A model generated the notes under the pieces. The model was not told where the DNA came from and made no database searches. It saw only the letters and a list, made by a program, of their open reading frames with translations. From Limnephilus marmoratus (lineage: Eukaryota > Arthropoda > Insecta > Trichoptera > Limnephilidae), in NCBI GenBank assembly GCA_917880885.1, contig OU862928.1, positions 36,816,962 to 36,880,961 of the forward strand: a stretch of DNA of 64,000 nt. Direction: 5' to 3'. A program made the translations under genes and the position numbers. Shown piece after piece: positions 14,201-26,200 of this stretch; the stretch's first letter is position 1, and each line of letters begins with the position of its first letter.

Positions 14201-17200
14201 AAAGTTAAATTTTAAAAAAATTATAAATCGGTTCAGCCGCTCTCGAGATTTGCGCTTACCAACAAATTTAGCGATTCATTTTTATATTATAGAAGCTGTC
14301 TTGTTCTGTTTTTCTGTTCATTGGATTGGGAAGTGCATATGAAAAAATTCTGTAAAAGTGGTTCAAAAACTAATTACCTATTAAAGTAATTTTGGAAAAC
14401 AACATTCTCTTCAGCAACATTGTTCAAAATTTTCGAGGAACCAAAAATTGAAGACATCCATAAAAAAGAATCAATATTACAAATATTTAAAGAAAATGTA
14501 ATCAACAATTTTTAACGTAACTCATCATTGAGGCATGAACATAACATTTAATTCCTATATTTTCGAGACAACAAATGCACAATAGTTATATTTACAAAGG
14601 CATAAAAAAAGTCTTTCCGAAGAAGTAAAAAATAACAGATTTGGTATCATTCAAGAAAAAGGTTAAATTATTCTTAAAAAATTAACAACGATAAAATTAC
14701 CAATCAAAATGCTGTAACTTCACGTCATGCCATTTTATAATTTTAACGTTACAATAACGTAGTACTTAAGATTATATTTATTGTACACTCTATTATATAA
14801 TTTTTAATTTTAATTTTTACTTTAACCAGTGATTCCTGACATTATTTGGAGTAAAAAATGTAAATGAAATGAGGGAGCAGGCCGTATCGGTAGAGACGGA
14901 ACGAGATAAATGAAATGAAAGGCGTCAGTCGATGTAGTGAGTCGAAGTCTTTATTGGAGAGCTACGTAGCAAACAGTCAGATGTTGTTGACACGAGTAGT
15001 AGTGAGTGCAAGTCATAAGTGGTGTTGGCAGTGATTGATGATGATGGTCGAAGATGCTGTGGTGGAGCAGACCATGGGTCTGCATGTCACCAGCATGTAG
15101 CGCTGCACCGAGGTGGTGGAGAAGACCATGACGTCCAGGATGTCACTCGACGCTTTGAATCGCGGAGGTGGACAGCGGTGAACCTTGTGAGGAGAAAGTC
15201 TCAGTGGCAGCGAAGCGCGACGGGCTTCGATATGCCTGAGATGTTGCTGCACCCTTGACAGAAGACGCGGCGGGCCTTGTAGTCGCGGGTAAAGGATTCT
15301 CCAAAGCTGATGGTGCGGTGGCAGCCCCGGATCTTCGTTTTTTTTAGGCGGGGCAAAAACTGAAAAATGCCGCCCCCGCCCACTTAGGTATCTATATTTA
15401 TTTTAACCTTGCTGGGGGGGGGGGGGGGGGGGGGGGGGGGCATATTCGAATCAAAGAACTGGTTTTACTGTAACTAATTAAGAAATTTAATTATAGCTAC
15501 ACCCAGAACATGCAAATGGTTTTCCTTAAATTCTGGCTGCATATAGTCTGCAACCAGAATTTTAAAACTGCACTTTGAACACGAGAATGGTTTCCATCAA
15601 AATGCTTCAGCAGATGAAATCACAACTGAAATTTATCTTGCTGGCTGCTTATTCGTTTTAAACTGCTACATTGCATTGTATTTAAATAAAAGCTGAAATA
15701 TAAAGGCTGTTTTACTTCTCAGTCATATGATGGCTGCCATCGTGTAATAAACAAATCATGACACGCATAACGACGTAAAAATTTTAAGTAAGTTTGAATA
15801 ATGACGAATTGACGACGTAAGTGATTGCACGTATTAAATTGAGTTTAAAAAATAAATATAGTAACTTAAAAAGCATAAGATAGTTATATAAAATACTTAC
15901 CCAGAAAAGCGATCGATGAACTGTGATAGATTTATTGATGCGACACTAATGACATCAGTATTGTACCTTCGGTTGATCAACAAGTACTAAAGAGTAAAAA
16001 TAAACAACACACTTTTGACACATTTTTAAAACAAAACACTGTCGTGGAGAGAGATCGACGAGGGAGTTTTCGAATATAGCTTCATCTCTTTCGCACGCAC
16101 GGTAACCAGAGCAGACGCGTGCTGCCGCGATCTGTGGTTCCTGCGGGCGAGCGGGTCGGGTGCGTATTTTGAACTATGCCTACGCGCCTCGCGAATAATA
16201 AATGTTCGTGCAGCACGTCTCACTCAGGGCTCTGGGTATCAGTCGAGTTAATATGGCCGTTTGGCCGCCCTCTGAACTTGCCGCCCGGGGCATGGGCCCC
16301 GGCTTGCCCCCCATTAGATCCGGGGCTGCGCGGTGGACCATGTTAGCTGCGAGATGATGGGTCCTCGAAGGCTGCGGGCGCAACGGGCACAGGTGCCGGC
16401 TTTGAGTCGCCGGGGCTGGCCGTTCAGCCGAGACCGCACTGCAGCGAATTCACTGATAAGCTGTGCACTGTATAACTGTGTGTGTGACTGGAGACTAGAC
16501 TTGAGACTGAGCTGCATGCGGCTGCGCTGGCTTTTGTACTCTGCCGATCGGGCATAGTTTCGAGAACGGCGTGTGAAATTCGACCGCCGCGCCTAAGGTG
16601 AGAACGTTCGAGAACAGTCGAGTCGCTGTGTTGATAAAGTATTGTGCAGTCGGGAACTTTCCAGTAGGTTGCCGCGTTAATTGTTACAAGGCGTTAGACG
16701 TACTTACAGTGCCGGCAGCGGCTCGCACCTATATTTATTTTTGGTGTGATCGTTAACCAGTGGCGCTGCGATGGTTTTAGCAGAGCGGGTTAAGTAACCG
16801 CTACCGAAATTTTGGTCTCCAGTGACTTTTTTCAACGACTTTTTTTTTTCAAAATTTTTTTCTTCAAAATCAAACAAAAAAAAATTTCTTCCGCATGTCG
16901 TCACTGGTCACTCAGCCGGGTGTCCGACGAATCCCTTACCCCGCCTCCAGCTGTTCAACAACTACCATTTTTTTATGTTTTTGTAGAAAAAAAAAACACA
17001 TCAAAAATGTCACCGGAGACCAAAATTTCATTTACATTTTTTATTCCAAATAATGTCAGGAATCACTGGTTAAAGTAAGTCAAGTACGTCCCTTAACACC
17101 CTGTATAAGAAGATTATAGTGAATACTTTCCGCAAAGAATCTTTAATAGTAGTGTAGCTACCTGCGCTGTGAGAAGTACTTACTTAAGAATTCAAATTCA

Positions 17201-20200
17201 AGCAATTCAAATTCCAATTCTTTTGAACAGCAAGCTGAAACAAATTGTACTTTTTATTATTTTTAACTGTCACACTCCATATGTTGATAACATTGTAAAA
17301 ATTTTAATGGCACATAAAAAAAACTATCAACCGATGATTCTAGAGTTTTCTTTTAACTGTGTTTACGTAGCACGTTCAATTGCTACATTGGTGACACCGA
17401 CGTTCACATTAGTGACCACGAAGTTTACATTTGTGAATCCGACAGTGAACACGACGCGTGCAAGTACGTCTACCGCGAGCACGTCGCGCACGAAATAAAC
17501 TCTTCGGTGATAAATTTCGCGCACCAATCATCATCATCATGTCCCTCACGAGCGGTACATCCGAGGAAATGGGTAAACCCATCAATCAGCCACTACTAAC
17601 ACGGATGGAGCGGTTGATGCAGCCTCTCCAACAAGAGCTCGCTACTTTGAGGCGCGAAGTTTCGACACTACGCTCTGGCCAGCATAGGAGGAGCGCCACC
17701 CCGCATCGTTGGAGCAATCGTTCCCGCAGTCGGTCCAGAGGTCGTCAGCCCGAGGGAACATGCTGGTACCACTGGAAGTATGGGACGAAGGCAAGCAAGT
17801 GCACCAAACCCTGCAACTTCCAGCAGGAAAACGCGCGGGGCCCAAACTGATGGCGACCAGCACCAGCCCCAACCAAGTCAGTCGCCTTTTTGTTACCGAC
17901 AGGGTAACCCGTACCCAATTTCTTATAGACACCGGCGCAGATCTCTGCGTTTTCCCACGAAGCCTTGTCCAGGGACGCCCCACTAAAGCGACATACGAAC
18001 TGGCAGCAGCAAATGGCAGCACAATCGCTACTTATGGCAGCCTAATGCTCAACCTGGATCTGGGATTGCGACGCGACTTTACTTGGAGCTTCGTCATTGC
18101 AGACGTCTCCAGGCCAATCATCGGGGCAGACTTTATCGCCAAGTACGAGCTACTGGTGGATGTCCGAAATAAACGGCTGCTGGACCAAGTGACGAATTTG
18201 ACCATCACGGGAAAACGAAGCGACAACAAGATCGCTTCCATTAAGACGGTCACAGGAACGTCCCCGTATCATAAGCTTCTTCAACAGTTTCCTGACATCA
18301 CTCGCCCTGACGGCGCCAGGAGGGAAGTTCGTCACGCAACACTGCACCATATTAACACCACGCCAGGACCTCCAACAGTCGAACGCCCACGACGCCTTGC
18401 TCCTGACAAGTTAAAACGCGCCAAGAAGGAGTTCGAGGCCATGGTCCGTCTCGGAATCGCTCGACCTTCCGAGAGCTCTTGGGCATCTCCCTTGCACATG
18501 GTACCCAAGAAGGACGACCAGTGGAGACCATGTGGCGATTATAGAAGATTGAACGCCAGAACTATTCCGGACAGATACCCCGTACGCCACATCCAAGATT
18601 TTGCACAGGCACTGAGCGGCACCAAGATCTTCTCAACGATTGATCTGGTGCGGGCATATAATCAAATCCCTGTGGCTCCCGAGGACATTCCGAAAACAGC
18701 AATCACTACGCCATTCGGACTCTTCGAATTTCCGGTGATGTCTTTCGGCCTCCGCAACGCAGCCCAGACCTTCCAACGCTTCATGGACGAGGTTACCAGA
18801 GGCTTAGATTTCTGTTACGCCTACATAGACGACATCCTTATTGCCTCAACGTCAGAGGAAGAGCACCTAGCCCACCTCAAGATATTATTCCAGCGCCTGC
18901 AGGAACATGGTGTTGTCATCAACACCGCCAAATGCCATTTCTGCCTGACTAAGGTCAAATTCCTAGGATACTCGGTGTCCGACGCTGGCACTTCACCCCT
19001 CCCAGATAAAGTGGAGGCCATCAACAACTACAGCCAACCAGCTTCCATCAAGGATCTCCGCCGTTTCCTGGGAGCAATAAATTTTTACAGAAGATTCATT
19101 CCCAACGCCGCGAGGACACAAGCTCCACTCAATGACCTCCTAAAAGGGAACCAAAAAGGCAAACAACTCGTGTCTTGGACTGCCGAAACAGTAGAAGCTT
19201 TCAGCAAGTGCAAGGAAGCTCTGGCCCAGGGAACCCTGCTCGTTCACCCGAAGTGCGACGCCCCACTCTCTATCGTCAGCGACGCGTCTGATACTACAGC
19301 CGGTGCCGCACTCCACCAATTCGTCGCAGGTCACTGGGAGCCTCTAGCATTCTTTTCGAAGAAGTTTTCGGCAGCTGAAAAGAAATATGGCGCATACGAC
19401 AGAGAACTACTAGCCATCTATCTCGCTGTGAAATACTTTCGCCACATGGTGGAAGGCAGGTCGTTCACCATATTTACAGACCATAAGCCTATCACGTTCG
19501 CCTTCCAACAAAAAGCAGACAAATGCTCACCAAGGCAATTCCGCCATCTGGACTATATCAGCCAGTTCACAACTGACATCCGACACGTCTCCGGAAAAGA
19601 CAACATCGTCGCGGATGCTCTCTCCAGGGTCGAGACGATAGATACTCCTCTGGACTATGCAGCGCTGGCAGCTGACCAGATGTGCGACCCTGAACTGGAA
19701 CAACACTTGCAAGGAAGTTCTAGCCTACAACTTAAAAAGATTAATATTCCGGGTACTGACGCGCATCTCTACTGTGACGTCTCAACTACCATAGCCAGAC
19801 CCTTCGTCACGAAGAAGTTCAGACCTGCGGCATTCAATGCGGTCCATCAGCTGGCTCACCCTGGAATTAAGGCCACGGTTAAGCTCATAACTCAACGTTA
19901 TGTCTGGCCGGCCATTAAAGCTGAGACTATTAAGCTCGCACGCAATTGCCTTCAATGCCAACGAAGCAAGATTACACGGCACGTGTCAGCACCCCTGGGA
20001 GCCTTTCCCAGACCCTCCGCTAGATTCGAGCACGTCCACATCGACATAATCGTCATGCCTTCTTCAGAAGGATGCCGATACTGTCTCACGTGCGTAGACA
20101 GATTCACGAGATGGCCAGAGGCATTCCCGATCCCAGACCAAGAGGCTGAAACAGTGGCGCGTGCTTTCTACAAGGGCTGGATAACAAGATTCGGCACTCC

Positions 20201-23200
20201 ACTCCGCATTACTACGGACCAAGGGAGACAATTTGAGTCGAGGCTGTTCAGGCAGTTGAATTTCCTGGCAGGCACGACGCAAATCCATACAACTGCATAC
20301 CACCCCGCAGCAAATGGCATGGTGGAACGATTTCATCGTCAACTGAAAGCAGCGATCAAGTGCCATCAGAATAACCGTTGGACGGAAACACTTCCCACCG
20401 TACTCATGGGAATCAGAGCAGCTTGGAGAGATGACCTCGCGACAACCTCAGCCGAGCTAGTATACGGCGAGCCGCTCCGCTTACCCGGCGAATTTCTATG
20501 TACAGCACGACCTAATGTTAACGACGACACCGGAAGCTTCCTCAAGGAACTACGGAAACATTTCAACGAGCTGAGACCAGTTGAAGGTACCCGCCATGGT
20601 TATGGACATCGTTTCGTCTTCCAAAATCTTCCCACAGCTTCTCACGTCTTTCTGAGGGACGACACAGTCAAGAGCCCGCTTCAACAACCCTACAGCGGCC
20701 CTCATAAAGTCGTTCGTCGGCACGAACGAACATATACCATACTGGTAAAAGGGAAGGAAATCACCGTGAGCATCGACCGCCTCAAACCAGCATACGTTGC
20801 TCAAGATCTTGAGAGTTTCACATCACACTCGCAAACCGCATCAGAGTCACCAGCCGCCACATCACAACCAACCCTTCCGTTGTTCGATGGCAGTAAGGAT
20901 CGGACACATACAACCACTCGTTCTGGAAGGCGGGTTCGATTTCCCGATCACCTCGGTATCTGACTATTCCTCTTTCCACCGCAGCCATGTCTGCGTTGTC
21001 TGGGGAGGGAGTACTGTAGCTACCTGCGCTGTGAGAAGTACTTACTTAAGAATTCAAATTCAAGCAATTCAAATTCCAATTGTTTTGAACAGCAAGCTGA
21101 AACAAATTGTACTTTTTATTATTTTTAACTGTCACACTCCATATGTTGATAACATTGTAAAAATTTTAATGGCACATAAAAAAAACTATCAACCGATGAT
21201 TCTAGAGTTTTCTTTTAACTGTGTTTACGTAGCACGTTCAATTGCTACAGTAGTAATTTTCATTTGCAGGGGTGTTTTCCAGTAATACATATTAAATCAT
21301 TTTTCAGGTGCGCGACGTTCTTTTGGTAGAGGCATACAGAGGAAATGAGGGATATTTTTATGGAGATATCGCAATAGTTCAGCTGGTGAATAGTTTTCAC
21401 GTTTCCGACATGGTGCGCACAATCTGCCTGAATCTAGCAAACATGGGCATGGACCTCTTTCAAGGCTTTGAGGGCAAGGTAATTAAAACTCGAATTTTCC
21501 AATAGCATCGTGCACAATGCATCTTCAGCCACTCCGAAGCAATTACTTGCGAATTTATAGAGGGGCATAGCGAATGTACGTCGTCACGCGTCGACTCATA
21601 CATTCCTTTGACCCTTTCCCGCAAACGAGTGCAGCTGCTTTGGAGAAGCGAATATACTTCGTTCCTTCTGGACACTCGCCCCGATCACGAATCATAATAG
21701 GAAATTGGGTGTTGCTGTCAGAAGCGCGCTCGAATACACTGTAAGTCACAATTGATTTCATACTTATCCTTTCATTTAGTTTTCCTCTTTTGACTTTTTT
21801 CAGGGCCTATGTCATCAACTTTGTATTATTTTTTGTTTTGTATTTTTGTTTAGTTGTTTATAATAATAATAATAATACTTGGCTAATTTATATAGCGCCG
21901 TTTTTGTGAGAAATCACCTCAAGGGCGCTGTTCAAGTAAATATAAAATAAAATTGGTATAACTAAGATTTGTAATTTGTAATAAACGAACGAAACGAACG
22001 AAACGAACGAAATGAACGAAATGAATGAAATGAATGATGTGAATGAAATGAATGAAATGAATGAAATGAATGAAACGAATGAAACGAATGAAACGAACGA
22101 AACGAACGAAACGAACGAAACGAACGAAACGAACGAAACGAACGAAACGAACGAAACGAACGAAACGAACGAAACGAACGAAACGAACGAAACGAACAAA
22201 ACGAACGAAACGAACGAAATGAATGAAATGAATGAAATGAATGAAATGAATGAAATGAATGATGTGAATGAAATGAACGAAATGAACGAAACGAACGAAA
22301 CGAACGAAACGAACGAAACGAACGAAACGAACGAAACGAACGAAACGAACGAAACGAACGAAACGAACGAAACGAACGAAACGAACGAAACGAACGAAAC
22401 GAACGAAACGAACGAATTGAATGAAATGAATGAAATGAATGAAATGAATGAAATGAATGAAATGAATGAAATGAATGAAATGAATGAAATGAATGAAATG
22501 AATGAAATGAATGAAATGAATGAAATGAATGAAATGAATGAAATGAATGAAATGAATGAAATGAATGAAATGAATGAAATGAATGAAATGAATGAAATGA
22601 ATGAAATGAATGAAATGAATGAAATGAATGAAATGAATGAAATGAATGAAATGAATGAAATGAATGAAATGAATGAAATGAATGAAATGAATGAAATGAA
22701 TGAAATGAATGAAATGAATGAAATGAGTGAAATGAGTGAAATGAGTGAAATGAGTGCAATGAATGAAATGAATGAAATGAATGCAATGAATGAAATGAAT
22801 GCAATGAATGCAATGAATGAAATTAATGAAAACGAATCGTTCATTAGACTTATCGCTCAACATACAGATTGAAGAGTTAGGCTCCCACTTATTACATATC
22901 TATAAATTCGTGGACAATAACAATTATAGAATGACGAATTTAAAGGAAATTAGTGTCTGAAAAGATGCGTTTTTAGTTTGGATCTAAAATCCGCCGAGTT
23001 GGATATGCATCTCAATTCCATGTGAAGTTTGTTCCAAGCACCAAGGCTAGATACTCCGAATGCACGATCGCCAAATTAAGCGTTCGGATTTCGCTTAGGT
23101 TCTTTTAACCTTCCGTTTGCAGAAGATGATGCCGATCTAAGAGTTGACTGCCTTATACCAATATTTTCAGGAATGTACAGTTCGGAGATATAGGGTGGAG

Positions 23201-26200
23201 CCATTTCATTGATAGCTTTAAACAATATCTAGCATAACTTGTATTGGATCCTTTCAGGGCACTTCAGCCAGTGAAGATTTCCAAAATTCCAGGAGGTGTT
23301 CCAAAATGTGCGAAAATTTGGGTACCCCAGTGATTAGTCGTGCTGCGGCATTGAACACTATTACTAGTATTATTGTAGTTTATCGGTTTGGCATTTAGGA
23401 AGACTTGCATAGATGCCAATGCAGTAATCAAGACGTAATACTATATATGAGTTCATAATAAGCTTAGTTGCTTCTGTTGAAAGATTTCTACGAACTGACT
23501 TGAGTTGTCTTAGGTAAAAGAACCCCGTGCTAACGGTCCTATTTACCTGACTTTTTAACGAAAGGTCTGAATCCAGATGAACTCTCAGAAGTTTGACGGT
23601 TGTCTTCGAAATAACGCCATTGCCAGAAATAGCAATTGGTGAGTTGTCTATTAAATGTTGACGTCTGTTGACTGCCCACAGAAACTCAGTCTTTGAAGGA
23701 TTCAACTTTAGTTTGTTTGAGGACATCCAGAGACTGATAGCTTCCAGACACTGAGCTGTGCGAATTTTAAGATCGGTGATCTCATTTGGTGTGCAATAAA
23801 AGTAGACTTGCTGATCGTCAGCTTAACAGTGAGATAGGAAACCAAATGACTCGATAATTTTTGCGACATCATTTGTGAAGAGAATAAAGAGAAGTGGACC
23901 CAAAACGGATCCCTGAAGTACCCCTAAAGAGAGTTTTGTGAAGTTAGACTGTTTATTTCCAACCTTCACTTCCTGTAAGCGATTGGTTAGATGGGATTTT
24001 AGCCAATTTTTTACGTTAGAATGTAAACCAAATGTTACTTCTAGTCTCTTAATGAGAAAGTCGTGATCAATGGTGTAAAATGCGGCGCTAATATCTAAAG
24101 AAGTGCTAACTTACCTGACTCTATAGCAAGGGTAATATCTGACAGGACACGAAGTAATCCGGTTTCTGTTGTGTGGAATCTCCTATATGCGGATTAATGA
24201 AAGATAAATAATTTATTCAGATTTAAGTGGGAGGTTATTTGAGAAGCAGAATTTTTTTCAAGTAGTTTTGCAACGAAAGGCAGATTTGACACAGGTCGAT
24301 AATTACCCAAGTTGTCGGCATCAAGCTGTGGTTTTTTAATAATTGAGGTAACTACTGCAGATTTAAGTGGCTCCGGGAAGTCACCTGTGCTTAGGGACTT
24401 GTTGAACACATGAACCAGGAAGGGGGCCAACACATTGCAACATTTCTTTAGAAGCCACGTTGGGATGGGATCAAGAACACATTGTTTATTTGGCGAACTA
24501 AGGATTAACTCTCCTTCTTTCTCTAGTGTTATAGGTTTAAAGGATGGGAATGTACCTTTGGAATTAGCAGTGAATATTGGAGGGGGGGGGGGGGCAGAAG
24601 ATACGGAGGCCCGTATGGATTCTATTTTTTCATAGAAAAACTTAGAAAAGGCCTACGAAGTAATGTCTGTAGAGGTTTGCACGGTATTATTAGCAAGAAC
24701 AGTTTTAACGTAGTTTCAGAGACCGCTCAGAGTCAATTTTATTGATCCAGTATTCTATTTTTAGATCTTTTAGATCTTTTTGCACTTATTCTCGTCGTAT
24801 ACTCTATTTGGGCATTAATCCACTCGTCTCGTGGAGTAACGTCGGAGTTTCTTCGGTATGACCTCTCTAGTTTCCGCATAAGCCTCTTCTGACTCCGACG
24901 CTCTCCATTGAATGACGGCCGGCGTAGTCCAGCGGTAAGGCTCTTGACTCGCACACCGAAGGTCGCGGGATCGAATCCCGACGTTGCAAATAAATTTTAT
25001 TTGATTAATTTGTGTTATTTCACAATTTATTCGTTTTAAATAATATATAGTATATTTGCGGCACGTTCCAGAGTGGAAGATACTCTCAGTATCGCCTTGG
25101 TGTAAGACCACCATTCAGAATTGAAACGTCGCTTGAAATGGCATTAGCCGTGTTTGATGACCAGACCTGAATAACCAGGTACTTCCCCACCTTCCTCTTC
25201 CATATCTCCTTCCCCTCCCCACTAACTTCAGCCTCACAACATACCCCAATTGGGGATGCCATAGTCTCACTGGCTTCAGACGGGAGCAGTTGGGACTCTT
25301 GTGCGGTATTCATATTAAAAAAGCCACTACTGACTCCGACACTCTCCATTGAACCAGTCATCAGATGGATACGTTTTAAGATTTTCACGGCCAAAAGTAT
25401 TTTTGTTGTTTGTTTTTGGAGTGTTATGCCATGTTGCGCTACCTCCTTCTTTAGCCAACGTTTCGGACAGCGTTGCAGTGTCCATCATCAGGTCATCAGT
25501 CATCAGATTTTCGAACTTTTCATATTTTCGAGGTAGTTGGAGCTTATTTCCTTAGTAAACCTGATAAAATTTTGTAATACTCCTCGACGATGTCGGTGTC
25601 TTAATTTCCCAGGTGCTTTCTATGCATAAAGTAGAATTTTTAAGTTCTTCAAGGAAATTGTCGAAATCGAATTTACGCCTTTCCCTCGATTATATGGCAC
25701 TTTCGGTGGGTTAAATTCGATTTCGTTTCGGATACGACGATGGTCTGACAAACCTATGTCATAAAGTTTTCCTATCAACAATGGGCAAATGATACAAAAA
25801 TGTTTATGATTCCACCAGCATCGTGAGTTGGTACGTCGACCCATTGATAGAGTTCAAAGCTATTCAATAAGTCAATGAATTAAACAGCATTGTGTGACAT
25901 CTCGCGCTCGAGATGAATATTTACATCACCTGTGATGACGAGAGTTTCGGAAAGTCCCACTGCCCATTCCAAAAATCACGAAAACTCCTTGAAAAATTCT
26001 ACTCAAATAGGTTTCGAACCGGGTCGGTACAGCTTTAACAATATAAACGACGATCCAGCAGAAGAAACACGATATCCTATGTACTGAATGTACCGTTTGC
26101 CACCCTGGTACGCCGCAGTTCTTGTCGGGCTATTATCACAATACCCCCGTGATTCACGTGTGAGATGTTATGAGATGTTATGAGCATGTTCCGTGGCTCT

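Larger units (their letters stand above)
17153..21249 (+). mobile_element. Ty3/gypsy LTR retrotransposon of CsRn1 type, complete ends, young, gag-shortened
   Basis: Two 235-bp LTRs, TGTAGCTACC...CAATTGCTACA, differ at one base by my reading. The flanking GTAG at 17149-17152 and 21250-21253 is a 4-bp target duplication. After the left LTR comes TGGTGACACCGACGT, a primer-binding site close to the 3' end of tRNA-Trp, as in CsRn1 elements. A purine-rich tract (GGGGAGGGAG) precedes the right LTR. It carries a short gag and a full pol in overlapping frames. It lies in protease intron 2, ending 58 bp before exon 3. The LTR near-identity implies recent insertion. Confidence 0.93.

Noticed and set aside
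17642..20804. Antisense open frames in the gypsy pol region
   Set aside because: Shadows of the long sense frame.
21888..22872. Four open frames of 280-318 codons (ISF, HFI, SFHS and NEMNE repeats)
   Set aside because: All come from a 9-bp repeat without stop codons; period divisible by three.
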